A stretch of 64,000 nucleotides of DNA, from the NCBI GenBank assembly GCA_030696695.1, contig JAUYRP010000012.1, forward strand, positions 41,560 to 105,559, written 5' to 3'. The first letter of the stretch is position 1; every line of letters starts with the position of its first letter. Positions 28,128-37,040 of the stretch are shown here, piece after piece. This stretch comes from Methylophilus sp. Its GTDB lineage: Bacteria; Pseudomonadota; Gammaproteobacteria; Burkholderiales; Methylophilaceae. Made by a program: the position numbers and the translations under genes. Under the pieces are notes generated by a model. It ran no database searches. It was not told the DNA's origin and saw only the letters and a program-made list of their open reading frames with translations.

Positions 28128-30143
28128 ATGAAACTATTCACTTTATTGAGTTTGTGTACATTATTGCTGAGCAACGCATATGCTTTTGCAGAAACAGACT
28201 CTGTGCATCTAGCCACGCTGTCAGAAGATGATTACTTGGGAGAGGTGCCTCAAGTATTGACGATTGCACGACTGCGCCAATCCGCCTCTGATGTGCCTAC
28301 AGCCTCTACCGTTATTGACCGAGAAACTATCCGTGCTGCCGGTATTATTGATTTACCTGAGGTTTTTAGACTGGTCCCCGGATTTTATGTGGGTACGAAT
28401 GCTGGCTTTATCCAAAATACGAATCATGTCGTTAGTTACCATGGCATGACCGATGCCTACTCAAGAAGTATGCAGGTCATGATTGATGGTCGATCCATTT
28501 ACCAACCGCTGTACGGCGGCGTACAGTGGAGCGAAATACCGATTACTATCAATGATATCGAGCGTATTGAAATCACGCGCGGACCAAACGCTGCCAGCTA
28601 CGGTGCCAATGCGTTTTTAGGCACCATCAATATCATCACGCAATCACCGACTGGCGCCTCAGGCAATCGGGTTTCACTCAATCATGGCAATGGCCGAAAC
28701 GAAGCGTTCTATCATCACTCTGGCGGTATCAACAATCTCAACTACCGTATTAGCGCAGGTTATCGCGAAGACGATGGCTTAAGCAATCGGGCAGATTTTA
28801 AACGTACTAATTTAATCAACGCGCGTGCTAATTTAAAACTTTCGGATATGCATGATGTGGATTTTCAGTTCGGCTACGCGGAAGGCAAGCGTGAGGAAGG
28901 AGATGAAAAACCAGATGCGCTACTTTTCACTCCTAGAACGCACGGTATAAGCAATCATTATGAGATGGTGAAATGGAACATGCACTTTTCACCCAAGTAT
29001 GATTTTTATGTGCAGGCTTTTCATACGAGAGACAACAGCGATGATGTCGTTACATCTGCGGCATTATCTGCTCCAGCATCGCCTAGTGTGCAATCGTTTC
29101 GAAACCCCTACAATTTCGATAGGTACGATATCGAAACACAGTTATCAGCGCACTTATCGGATGATTTCCAATATGCAGTTGGCGGTAGCATTCGTCGCGA
29201 CCGTCTTTACTCGCCATTTTGGATTGGCAGCGACAAAGTACAAACCTTTGATCTAAAGAGACTATTCGCCCAAGCGCAATATGACATCCACCCCAAATTG
29301 ACCTTGAATGGTGGTTTTATGATTGAGGATAATGACTTTACCAATACGGATTTTTCCCCAAGGACCAGCATGAATATCCATGTGACGCCCCATCAAACGT
29401 TTCGAATTGGGTATTCAGAAGCTTTTCGCACACCAAGCTATCTAGAAGAAAAATTTCGGGGAGGCGTAGTTGTGACGACCACAGCTCCTCAAAACTTCTT
29501 GTACCAGCGTTTTTTTAATGAGGGAAATTTAAAGCCAGAAAAAATACAGTCGCGTGAAATTGGTTATGTTGCCAAATGGGCGAATATCTCAATCGACGCT
29601 AAGTTATTTCACGACACTATCGATGACTATATTACCGAGTTTGATAACGATAATTTTATTGCGCCACCAAATACTACTTTAGTTGGAGGAGATGTAGGCA
29701 CATTCCGCAATCAGGGTTCAACAGACACCCATGGTTTTGAAACACAAATTCTGTTGTCCTTTACACCAGACACCAAATTGATGCTGAATTATGCGCACAT
29801 CAAAAATCGCCCCAACAATATCAAAGAAAACGAAATAGATGACGTGATCGATGCAACACCTAGAGACATTGCCAGCTTTTTGCTGACACACCGTTTTAAT
29901 TCAGATTGGGATGCAAGTTTTGCAGGCTATTACAACTCACCAGTGAGAGCATTTGGCGACGGCAATCCAGTCGATAGCAATCACCGCTTTGATGCAAGAA
30001 TTGCGAAACGTTTCAGACTTGCCGCACGCGATGGCGAAGTATCACTTAACGTGCAAAACCTAACCGACCGCCATGAAAAAGAGTTTGCAACTTATAACAC
30101 ATTGCGTAGACGCGCATTTGTAAATGTGAGGTTGGATTTTTAA
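28128..30143 (+). CDS. TonB-dependent outer-membrane receptor
   Basis: A 671-residue outer-membrane active transporter. The signal peptide MKLFTLLSLCTLLLSNAYA is followed by a short N-terminal segment. The plug domain (about residues 55-175) contains ASTVIDRETIRAAGIIDLPEVFRLVPG and ERIEITRGPNAASYGANAFLGTINI, and the 22-strand barrel ends in aromatic-terminal RRRAFVNVRLDF. The plug wording (VPTASTVIDR, MIDGRSIYQPLYGGVQW) is that of the FecA/BtuB-like group often tied to metals or siderophores, but the ligand cannot be read. It is followed after 4 bp by a binding-protein-like gene and then a GGDEF-EAL gene, suggesting nutrient uptake linked to c-di-GMP. Confidence 0.93.
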   Translation: MKLFTLLSLCTLLLSNAYAFAETDSVHLATLSEDDYLGEVPQVLTIARLRQSASDVPTASTVIDRETIRAAGIIDLPEVFRLVPGFYVGTNAGFIQNTNHVVSYHGMTDAYSRSMQVMIDGRSIYQPLYGGVQWSEIPITINDIERIEITRGPNAASYGANAFLGTINIITQSPTGASGNRVSLNHGNGRNEAFYHHSGGINNLNYRISAGYREDDGLSNRADFKRTNLINARANLKLSDMHDVDFQFGYAEGKREEGDEKPDALLFTPRTHGISNHYEMVKWNMHFSPKYDFYVQAFHTRDNSDDVVTSAALSAPASPSVQSFRNPYNFDRYDIETQLSAHLSDDFQYAVGGSIRRDRLYSPFWIGSDKVQTFDLKRLFAQAQYDIHPKLTLNGGFMIEDNDFTNTDFSPRTSMNIHVTPHQTFRIGYSEAFRTPSYLEEKFRGGVVVTTTAPQNFLYQRFFNEGNLKPEKIQSREIGYVAKWANISIDAKLFHDTIDDYITEFDNDNFIAPPNTTLVGGDVGTFRNQGSTDTHGFETQILLSFTPDTKLMLNYAHIKNRPNNIKENEIDDVIDATPRDIASFLLTHRFNSDWDASFAGYYNSPVRAFGDGNPVDSNHRFDARIAKRFRLAARDGEVSLNVQNLTDRHEKEFATYNTLRRRAFVNVRLDF

Positions 30144-30147
30144 TCGC

Positions 30148-31098
30148 ATGATGCTGCTGTCTCAAATAATGCGCTTTCGATACCACTTGATACTGTATAT
30201 CAGTGTAGTGATAGGACTTTGCTTTGTTTCTACGCAAGCACAGGCTTGGACGAATGTAACCATACTGACGACCAATGATACGGCGGCGGTTAGTGAGTTT
30301 GTGAAGCAGCTAAAACTGGAAATTAACGATCAAAGTGGGATTAAAGTGCATGTGTCAAAAAATGACAGTGGCTTATCTATCAACATTCCCAAAGACACCC
30401 TAGTGATAGCGGTCGGTACGCAGGCGCTAAGCTATGCAGGTAACTTAGACGACAGCACACCTGTTATCGGGGTGCTGGTACCTAAATCTAGTTATGAATC
30501 CATTGTAAAAGAGAGTAATCGCAGTCCTGCACGCTTTTCAGCCATTTACCTAGACCAACCGTTTGAGCGGCAACTTTCTCTCATCAAAGCGATATTCCCA
30601 ACGCTGAATTCATTGGGTGTACTCCTTGGGCCAGTCTCCCAGTTTCAGAGTAATGATTTACAGAGTGCCGCCAATAAAGTGGATATGGAAGTCAATATTC
30701 GCTTAGTGAACAAAGCGGATGAGTTGCAATTTAATCTGGAAAGGTTGATGCTGGGTAAACAGTTACTTTTAGCGATCCCTGACCCATTGATTTATACCCG
30801 CGAAACTGCGCAAACTATTTTATTGACGACTTATCGCCATCAGGTTCCTGTCATTGGGTTTTCACAATCGTATGCTAAATCTGGTGCTGTTGCGGCGGTA
30901 TTCAGCAGCCCAAAACAATATGCTTCTGAGATCGCATCGACGATTAAACAATTGCCTAAAGACCAAGTGATCTTGCCACCTGCCCGTGCTGCCAATAAAT
31001 TCTCTATCGAAATTAATCGTCAAGTGGCGCGCTCACTCGACATCAAAATTGCTAACGACGCGTGGATTTATCAGCAAATTTTAAAGGACGAAAGATGA
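30148..31098 (+). CDS. Periplasmic ABC-type substrate-binding-like protein
   Basis: A 316-residue exported protein: after MMLLSQIMRFRYHLILYISVVIGLCFVSTQAQAW (signal peptide, cleavage near AQA) comes a two-lobe binding-protein fold of the YtrF/TrpX-like (DUF534/ABC sub-bind) kind, with VIAVGTQALSYAG, PVIGVLVPKSSYESIV, SLIKAIFPTLNSLGVLLGP and HQVPVIGFSQSYAKSGAVAAVFSSP. No permease or ATPase gene is adjacent, so it is unlikely to serve an ordinary ABC importer. It starts 4 bp after the TonB receptor stop, and its TGA overlaps the ATG of the GGDEF-EAL gene (ATGA). A sensory role for the downstream CHASE8 domain is my inference. Confidence 0.78.
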   Translation: MMLLSQIMRFRYHLILYISVVIGLCFVSTQAQAWTNVTILTTNDTAAVSEFVKQLKLEINDQSGIKVHVSKNDSGLSINIPKDTLVIAVGTQALSYAGNLDDSTPVIGVLVPKSSYESIVKESNRSPARFSAIYLDQPFERQLSLIKAIFPTLNSLGVLLGPVSQFQSNDLQSAANKVDMEVNIRLVNKADELQFNLERLMLGKQLLLAIPDPLIYTRETAQTILLTTYRHQVPVIGFSQSYAKSGAVAAVFSSPKQYASEIASTIKQLPKDQVILPPARAANKFSIEINRQVARSLDIKIANDAWIYQQILKDER

Positions 31099-33224
31099 GC
31101 TTCTTTAATAAGCTTGGTATTAAAGCAAGGATGATGCTACTCACCGTAGTGCCTACTTTTGCGATTACACTTTTTTTGACCGCTTACTCCATCTCAAAAA
31201 GCATCAACACTTTAAATGACTCTCTTAGTGATCGCGGCAGAATTATCGCTACGCAAGTTGCACCTGCCAGCGAGTATGGTGTGCTATCTGGCAATATCAC
31301 GTTCTTACAAACGCTGATTCAACAAACCATCTCGCGTGAAGATGACATTATTTCTGTGCTCATTACAAACGCCGAGGGTTTCAGGCTTGCGGTGAGCGGG
31401 CAAATTCCGTATCAAGTAAAACCAAATCTCTCCAATGATTTAACTGTGAAAGAGATTAATCAGTCTGAATACATTGTATTGAATGCACCTATTATCCGTA
31501 GCAAAGTCGAAATTGATGACTTTTACGACGGCACGAATAACATGCTCGAAGCCAACAAACGTGCAGAAGTTGTCGGTCAGGTGTATGTAGCGCTTAGCAA
31601 AGACCGCATCCGTGCTACTAAAAAGTCGATGATTTGGAAAAGTTTGCTACTTGGATTTATTGGGTTTCTAGTGAGTAGTCTATTAGCGTATCGATTAGGC
31701 CGCAGCATCACCAATCCTATTATTTCCATGGCTGAATCTGTGAAAAATTTAGGGGCTGGGCACCTCAACTTGCGCGTGGACGAAGATGCCGCGGGGGAGA
31801 TTAAAACGCTACAACTCGGGCTGAACACGATGGCCAACCACATACAGTTAGCGCATGACAGCTTACAAGACCGTGTGCACGACGCTACCCGCATGTTGCG
31901 CCATCAGGCACAGCATGATGCGCTTACAGGCTTAGTGAATCGGCAAGAGTTTGAACGCAGACTCAATGTGGCACTGAATGATGTAAAAATCAGCAACGCT
32001 CAGCATATTTTCTGCTACATGGATTTAGACCAGTTCAAAGTGGTGAATGATACTTGTGGTCACCGCGCGGGTGACGAATTACTAAGACAAATCAGCTTGA
32101 TACTGAGCCAGCGCGTGCGTGAAGAAGATACGTTTGCAAGGCTTGGTGGCGATGAGTTTGGTCTGTTGTTGACTAATTGTGATGTACAAAACGCGTTGCT
32201 AATTGCAGAAGAAATGCGCTCCATGGTGGAAGATTTTAGGTTTGTCCACGATAACCGCATGTTTAAAATTGGCGTGAGTGTCGGCATGGTAGAAATTACA
32301 TCGGATATGCAAGATTTAGGCGACATCACCAGTTACGCAGATGCAGCCTGTTACGCCGCAAAAGACAATGGCCGTAACCAAATCCATTTATTTAGGCATC
32401 ATGATGATGATTTAGCCAGACGCCACGTTGAAATGGAATGGGTCTCACGCATTAACTCAGCGATGGATGACAATCGTTTTTGCTTATATTGTCAGCCTAT
32501 CCTGCCGTTGCAAGATGACAATAGCAATATTTTCTACGAAATCTTGATTCGTAAAATTGATGTAGATGGCACTATTATTTTACCCATGGCGTTCATCCCC
32601 TCAGCTGAGCGTTATCATTTAATGTCTAAAATTGATCGCTGGGTCATCAATAAAACGTTTTCCATCTATCACCAGCTCATCAACACAAATGAGCAACACG
32701 ATTTCTTACTTTCGATAAACTTATCAGGCATGTCACTCAGTGATAAAGGCTTGCTAAGCTTTATCAAAGACCAATTTGAGTTATATAACGTACCTCATAA
32801 TAAAATTTGCTTTGAAATCACTGAAACTTCCGCGATCATTAACTTAACCAACACCATCACCCTCATGCAGGAGTTGAAAGCGATTGGTTGCAAGTTCTTG
32901 TTAGATGACTTTGGTAGCGGCATGTCTTCTTTCGCTTACTTGAAAAATCTACCAGTGGACTACCTAAAAATGGATGGTGGTTTTGTCAAAGACATTACGC
33001 GTAACGACATTGATTTAGCCATGGCAAAATCGATTCAAAGTATTGCTGAAGCCATGAAAATTAAAACCATTGCAGAGTTTGTGGAAGACGCGGAAACCAT
33101 GAAACTACTGAAAAAAATGGGCGTTGACTACGGACAGGGCTTTTACTTAAGTAGCCCAATGCCAATTGAAGCGGCGCTTGGCAACTTTAGGCAACTCAGT
33201 TTGCTACAAGAATCTACATTGTAA
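31095..33224 (+). CDS. CHASE8/HAMP membrane sensor with GGDEF and EAL domains
   Basis: 709 residues from the ATG at 31095 (AAAGGAC ribosome binding site; MSFFNKLGIKARMMLLTVVP). TM1 at about 12-34 is followed by a periplasmic region with ATQVAPASEYGVLSGNITFL, the CHASE8 signature seen in YfiN. TM2 (about 178-198) and a HAMP domain come next. The GGDEF motif is intact (351-355, ARLGGDEFGLLL), with the RxxD inhibitory site five residues before (REEDTFARL). The EAL motif is EIL (482-484, FYEILIRKI); the catalytic Glu and later acidic residues (ITETSAI, LLDDFG) are kept. Translation is coupled to the binding-protein-like gene, which could be the ligand presenter. A terminator follows at 33262. Confidence 0.92.
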   Translation: MSFFNKLGIKARMMLLTVVPTFAITLFLTAYSISKSINTLNDSLSDRGRIIATQVAPASEYGVLSGNITFLQTLIQQTISREDDIISVLITNAEGFRLAVSGQIPYQVKPNLSNDLTVKEINQSEYIVLNAPIIRSKVEIDDFYDGTNNMLEANKRAEVVGQVYVALSKDRIRATKKSMIWKSLLLGFIGFLVSSLLAYRLGRSITNPIISMAESVKNLGAGHLNLRVDEDAAGEIKTLQLGLNTMANHIQLAHDSLQDRVHDATRMLRHQAQHDALTGLVNRQEFERRLNVALNDVKISNAQHIFCYMDLDQFKVVNDTCGHRAGDELLRQISLILSQRVREEDTFARLGGDEFGLLLTNCDVQNALLIAEEMRSMVEDFRFVHDNRMFKIGVSVGMVEITSDMQDLGDITSYADAACYAAKDNGRNQIHLFRHHDDDLARRHVEMEWVSRINSAMDDNRFCLYCQPILPLQDDNSNIFYEILIRKIDVDGTIILPMAFIPSAERYHLMSKIDRWVINKTFSIYHQLINTNEQHDFLLSINLSGMSLSDKGLLSFIKDQFELYNVPHNKICFEITETSAIINLTNTITLMQELKAIGCKFLLDDFGSGMSSFAYLKNLPVDYLKMDGGFVKDITRNDIDLAMAKSIQSIAEAMKIKTIAEFVEDAETMKLLKKMGVDYGQGFYLSSPMPIEAALGNFRQLSLLQESTL

Positions 33225-33261
33225 AAATAAAAGTAAAAGCAATGAAAATATAGTGACAAAG

Positions 33262-33292
33262 AAAAAGCCGTACTTTGCAGTACGGCTTTTTT
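33262..33292. terminator. Bidirectional terminator between GGDEF-EAL and glycine-zipper genes
   Basis: A 13-bp perfect stem AAAAAGCCGTACT / AGTACGGCTTTTT with loop TTGC. The A-run on one side and T-run on the other let it end transcripts from both convergent genes (stops at 33224 and 33311). Confidence 0.92.
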
Positions 33293-33310
33293 GATTTAAC
33301 AGTCACTAAG

Positions 33311-33925
33311 TTACCAATATTGACGATCACGTTGCTTACGATGACCCCGTGGACGATTATCATCCCAACCTGATGGGCTATAAACAACATTCGTTACATA
33401 ACCGCCAGGCCTAACTGCTACATTCACAGGAATAAACTTTCCAGGATGTTGGTCTGTGACTGTCGAGTAATGACGACCATTGTATTCATAATTCACCACA
33501 TATCCTGTGGTCACAGACTGCCAACGGTCTACAGTCACACAACGTTCAACTGGTCTAGTTTCAACATGCTCTCGGCCGTATGCGCCACCTCGGTTATCGT
33601 AACGATCCCCCATTACTGCACCCACACCAGCTCCTAAAGCAGCTGTCGCGATGCGACCACTACCACCACCGAAACGGCTACCGATCAGGCCACCAGCAAT
33701 ACCACCGACAATCGCACCTGTATTGGAACGTGCAGGGGCTTCATAATAACGTTCTTGTACATATTCTGTACGGCACTCTTGACTTGGTGTGTTCACACGT
33801 TCAATTTGTGGTGTCACTGAAAGCACACGGGCGCGGTCTTCATATTCGTGATTAGCTAATGCTGGTAATGAAACAGATGTAGCCAATAAACCTATCCATA
33901 CGCTGTGACTTAATTTAACGCTCAT
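33311..33925 (-). CDS. Exported glycine-zipper 2TM surface protein
   Basis: I start at the ATG at 33923-33925, preceded by GAGGAGA, giving 204 residues. A Sec signal (MSVKLSHSVWIGLLATSVSLPALA) is followed by an N-terminal part with one Cys (PSQECRTEYVQERYYE). A glycine-zipper 2TM domain comes next (about 85-130: GAIVGGIAGGLIGSRFGG, AALGAGVGAVMGDRYD), then a region with CVTVDRWQSVTTGYVVNYEYNGRHY. The C-terminus is Arg-rich. This is the 17-kDa surface antigen/RcpA-like architecture found in outer-membrane proteins; the function is structural or stress-related and not specified by the neighbours. The 223-bp region to the divergent pentapeptide gene carries a small hairpin ATCTGC/GCAGAT at 33944-33963 in the 5' leader. 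Confidence 0.85.
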   Translation of the reverse strand: MSVKLSHSVWIGLLATSVSLPALANHEYEDRARVLSVTPQIERVNTPSQECRTEYVQERYYEAPARSNTGAIVGGIAGGLIGSRFGGGSGRIATAALGAGVGAVMGDRYDNRGGAYGREHVETRPVERCVTVDRWQSVTTGYVVNYEYNGRHYSTVTDQHPGKFIPVNVAVRPGGYVTNVVYSPSGWDDNRPRGHRKQRDRQYW

Positions 33926-34148
33926 TTTAATCTCCTCTGAGTAATCTGCATTATTGAGCAGATAAGCACATAACGAGGTTGCCACATTGATTGACGACAT
34001 CAATATTTGAAAAATTGGATATTCATGAAAATCATGAGTGAGGCAATACGCACACAAAGTGCTATGTGACTAAAGTTACTGTATACAATTTTCACATACC
34101 TATACTGCAATCACCCACTAATAAAAGTGGACTCAACAGGAGCACATC

Positions 34149-35177
34149 ATGCAATACACACATTACATAACAGGATTAGCTGTACTACTATTTTCTACAC
34201 TATCGGTAGCAGGGGAGTTTGGCGACTATTGCACAACGGGCTTATCGAACGGTGCCATGGTGAAAACCAAATGTGAGATTAACGCACTCTACCAAGGAAA
34301 AACCTATTGCTTTGGTAACGCCAATGCAAAAGAAGCTTTTTTAGTCACGCCTGACGCAATCATCGCTAAAGCGGCCACGTTTTATGCCAAAAATGTTGAA
34401 GTGGAACGCGAAAAAATTTCGCAAGCTGATGCGATGAAACAAATAGAGAGTCAGCAATGCGATTTAAGTAACAAAGATGCTGGCTACTTGATTTTTAACG
34501 GCTTGGATTTACGCCACTGCAATATGCAAAACATTAGTTTTTTTGGGGCTGAATTAAAAGGTGCCAATTTAAGTGGGGCGAATCTAGCAGGCGCCTATTT
34601 AAATTTAGCACGATTAGAGAATGCTAACTTTACTGGCGCAAACTTGAGTAACGCAATTATTTTTCAAGCCATTTTTAGCAAAACCAATTTCAGCAATGCC
34701 AATTTAACAAACACTAGAATGATAGGCACTTTAGGCAATGTGGATATGCATGGTGCCAATATCGTGAATGGTCGTTTTGGGCTAGACATGGGCAACCAAC
34801 CCATGGGACAAATGAAATTTGACTCCGTAGGCGGCAATTTTGAAGGCGCTAACTTTGAGGGCGCTGACCTCAATATCGCAGCATTTTCCTTTGGTAATTT
34901 GCGCAACGCCAATTTGCGCAACACTAATCTTTATCGTGGCGACTTAAACAAAGCAGATTTAACAGGGGCAGATTTAACAGGGGCTAATTTAACCGATGCT
35001 GAAATTGATGATGCCATTTTTAAAGACGTCAAAGGCTTATCTACTGTCAAAGGGTTTGAAACAACCAAAGGTAAATGCATAGACTGCAAAATCACCACCG
35101 CAGAGATTGCAACACCTGTTGTTTCTAAAGCAGCACAATTACAAGCACAGGCTTGTATGAAGCGGATACAAAATTAG
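34149..35177 (+). CDS. Exported pentapeptide-repeat protein
   Basis: A 342-residue protein beginning with a Sec signal (MQYTHYITGLAVLLFSTLSVAG). The N-terminal domain has four cysteines (about C28, C42, C55, C105). A right-handed quadrilateral beta-helix of A(N/D)LxX pentapeptides follows (about 118-300: GANLSGANLAGAYLNLARLE, NFTGANLSNAIIF, ADLTGADLTGANLTDAEI), and the tail has GKCIDCK and a final Cys. Cytosolic pentapeptide proteins often mimic DNA against gyrase; an exported one with several cysteines should do something else, perhaps envelope binding. GGAG sits just before the ATG. Its stop overlaps the convergent Crp/Fnr gene stop by two bases. Confidence 0.85.
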   Translation: MQYTHYITGLAVLLFSTLSVAGEFGDYCTTGLSNGAMVKTKCEINALYQGKTYCFGNANAKEAFLVTPDAIIAKAATFYAKNVEVEREKISQADAMKQIESQQCDLSNKDAGYLIFNGLDLRHCNMQNISFFGAELKGANLSGANLAGAYLNLARLENANFTGANLSNAIIFQAIFSKTNFSNANLTNTRMIGTLGNVDMHGANIVNGRFGLDMGNQPMGQMKFDSVGGNFEGANFEGADLNIAAFSFGNLRNANLRNTNLYRGDLNKADLTGADLTGANLTDAEIDDAIFKDVKGLSTVKGFETTKGKCIDCKITTAEIATPVVSKAAQLQAQACMKRIQN

Positions 35178-35842
35178 TGATTGGCAAGTTTTAACAGTTG
35201 TGCGCGGTCTTGGATATCTACTTGACCGCGCCCCATCGAGATCCATTGCTTTTGCTCAAAGCGTTTCAGTTGTCGGCTCACCACTTCACGCGCAGTGCCC
35301 AGTTCATCAGCAATTTGTTGATGGGTCCTGTTCACATTGTTCGTACCAGCATCTAGCAGCAGTTTAGCTAAACGTGCATCCAGCGTATGAAACGCTACTT
35401 CATCCAGCAACACAATCAGATCACTAATAAGTGCACCATAGTTAGTCATCACAAAGGTTCTAAACACTTTGGAATCAATCATTAGTTGATTAAATGCAGC
35501 CGCAGGAATAATCACATCGCGTATCGGTTCCTCGACAATGGTAGAGGCTGGATAGTTACTATTACCGAGCAAACAAGTAGTCGTAATGACGCATGTTTCA
35601 CCTGCATTGACACGATAAAGTAAAATTTCGCGTCCGCTCGAAGACATTTTATAGACACGGGATTGGCCCGCCAAACGCATGACATACGCGCCACAAGCAC
35701 CACCCTCTCTATAACCTACAGTACCAATAGGCGCTTCTACGATGCGTGCATATTGTGCGAGTAAGGTTTTGGCTGGTTGCTCCAAGTCTTCCAAAGCGGG
35801 AAACATGGTTAACCAGTCTAGCGATATGGGTGCATGCTGCAT
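35174..35842 (-). CDS. Crp/Fnr-family transcriptional regulator
   Basis: I start at the ATG at 35840-35842, behind AGGAGAG, giving 222 residues. It has an N-terminal cyclic-nucleotide-binding-like beta-roll (about 20-140) and a C-terminal winged HTH (RTHQQIADELGTAREVVSRQLKRFEQKQW, about 165-195). The effector domain lacks the FNR iron-sulfur cysteine cluster but has cysteines in GGACGAYVM and GETCVITTTCLLG. I associate the GETCxxTTxCLLG pattern with Crp-type regulators beside sulfide-oxidation genes. It lies downstream of the MBL persulfide-dioxygenase-like gene on the same strand, so a second regulator of the sulfide locus is likely. Whether it senses thiols is inference. Confidence 0.88.
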   Translation of the reverse strand: MQHAPISLDWLTMFPALEDLEQPAKTLLAQYARIVEAPIGTVGYREGGACGAYVMRLAGQSRVYKMSSSGREILLYRVNAGETCVITTTCLLGNSNYPASTIVEEPIRDVIIPAAAFNQLMIDSKVFRTFVMTNYGALISDLIVLLDEVAFHTLDARLAKLLLDAGTNNVNRTHQQIADELGTAREVVSRQLKRFEQKQWISMGRGQVDIQDRAQLLKLANH

Positions 35843-35920
35843 CGTCACTCTCCTATGAATGACGTGCATTGTAACGCTAAAAATTCTGATTGTGCACTGA
35901 CTATCAGCGCTTTAAATAAT

Positions 35921-36622
35921 CTAGCCCTGTAGCACTGTTTCCTCATCAACGCCGCATTTACGATTAGCTGGTACCGCAATATCAATCATCTTTGGTTTAG
36001 GCAAATTCAACTGCTGCATGATGCTGATAAACGCATCGCGTGTTTTGCCCGCTAAACGTGGATTAATTGCTTTTTCCTGCCCAATACAACTCACCCATCT
36101 GCCTTGATAATCGTGGCCGGGATAGACCAATGTCTCGTTAGGTAGGGTAAATAAACGGTGTGTGATGCTATCGTAAAGTGTGCCCGCATCTCCACCCTGA
36201 AAATCGGTGCGCCCACAACCATTGATCAATAATGCATCACCGGTAAATACCCTGTCTTGCCACTGGTAACTCACACTACCTGCGGTATGACCGGGCGTCG
36301 CAATCACGCGTATCGTTTGTTGACCGACGATTAGTGTATCTCCATCATTCAGTTGTATGTCTGCAGCAGTTGCACCACATTGCTGGCTCACAGCTGTTTG
36401 TATACCAAATTGCTGTCGTAACTTTCCACTTGCTGTCACGTGGTCAGCATGCACATGCGTTTCTAATGCATATTTAAGTGTGACATCCAGACTACTTAAT
36501 AAGTCTATATACACTTGTAGTTGACTATCTACAGGGTCAATTAACAACGCCTCTTTACTTATGTCATCTACAATTAAATAAGTAAATGTAGATGACTCTG
36601 TATCAAACAATTGCTTAAACAT
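35921..36622 (-). CDS. Metallo-beta-lactamase-fold persulfide dioxygenase-like protein
   Basis: I start at the ATG at 36620-36622 (MFKQLFDTESSTFTYLIVDD) with CGGAG upstream, giving 233 residues. The iron-binding pattern of ETHE1/Blh-type persulfide dioxygenases is visible: ETHVHADHVTASGKL (HxHxDH), ATPGHTAGSVSY, FTGDALLINGCGRTDFQGGD and YPGHDYQGR. ETHE1-type enzymes oxidise glutathione persulfide to sulfite. It is divergent from the BigR/SqrR-like ArsR gene and shares the AT-rich palindromic promoter with it, so it is probably induced by sulfide or polysulfide. Confidence 0.9.
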   Translation of the reverse strand: MFKQLFDTESSTFTYLIVDDISKEALLIDPVDSQLQVYIDLLSSLDVTLKYALETHVHADHVTASGKLRQQFGIQTAVSQQCGATAADIQLNDGDTLIVGQQTIRVIATPGHTAGSVSYQWQDRVFTGDALLINGCGRTDFQGGDAGTLYDSITHRLFTLPNETLVYPGHDYQGRWVSCIGQEKAINPRLAGKTRDAFISIMQQLNLPKPKMIDIAVPANRKCGVDEETVLQG

Positions 36623-36641
36623 ATAAACTCCGATTAAAATA

Positions 36642-36670
36642 TTGAAATACATTATATATTAAAATATAAT
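36642..36670 (+). promoter_or_regulatory. Promoter of the ArsR-SQR operon overlapped by a BigR-like palindrome
   Basis: TTGAAA (36642-36647) and TATAAT (36665-36670) with exactly 17-bp spacing point into the ArsR regulator gene. The inverted repeat ATTATAT-n6-ATATAAT (36651-36657 / 36664-36670) covers the spacer and the -10. BigR/SqrR-type ArsR repressors are known to bind AT-rich palindromes in such positions, so autoregulation and co-regulation of the divergent MBL gene are likely. The leader is very short, since the ATG is at 36686. Confidence 0.7.
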
Positions 36671-36685
36671 ATAAAAATATTAATC

Positions 36686-37021
36686 ATGACAACTACTATT
36701 ACACACTCTGAAATCAATTTTGATGCGCTACGTGCCTCAGCCGATACGGCATGTCACTTGATGCGCGCCATGGCAAATACAGACAGGCTCATGCTGTTAT
36801 GTCAATTATCGCTGGGCGAAAAGTCTGTAGGCGAGCTGGAAGCCCAGCTAGGTATTCACCAGCCGACTTTATCGCAACAACTCACAGTATTGAGAGAAGC
36901 GAACTTGGTCACCACACGACGCGAAGGGAAAAGCATTATTTACAGCATTTCCAGCAAAGCGGCCATGGCGGTCATGCGGGTATTACACCAAGAATTTTGT
37001 ACGCAATACACAAACCCATAA
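36686..37021 (+). CDS. ArsR-family sulfide/polysulfide-responsive repressor (BigR/SqrR-like)
   Basis: A 111-residue winged-helix repressor. HTH: VGELEAQLGIHQPTLSQQLTVLREANLV (about 48-75), then a wing with TRREGKSIIYSI. Three cysteines are present: C23, C39 (LMLLCQLS) and C105 (HQEFCTQY). C39 and C105 match the BigR pair Cys42/Cys108 that forms a di- or tetrasulfide bridge on exposure to polysulfide, releasing DNA. It heads the operon with the DUF442, SQR and TauE/SafE genes. No Shine-Dalgarno sequence is evident, and the transcript leader is short. Confidence 0.92.
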   Translation: MTTTITHSEINFDALRASADTACHLMRAMANTDRLMLLCQLSLGEKSVGELEAQLGIHQPTLSQQLTVLREANLVTTRREGKSIIYSISSKAAMAVMRVLHQEFCTQYTNP

Positions 37022-37040
37022 ACATTGAAGGAACATCGCA

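Noticed and set aside
34112..34131. Small dyad CCACT-aataaa-AGTGG upstream of the pentapeptide-repeat gene
   Set aside because: Only a 5-bp stem with an AT loop, so too weak to call an operator or terminator.
36686..37021. Arsenic or metal sensing by the ArsR-family regulator
   Set aside because: The CxC-type metal box is missing, while the cysteine spacing and neighbours match BigR/SqrR polysulfide sensors.
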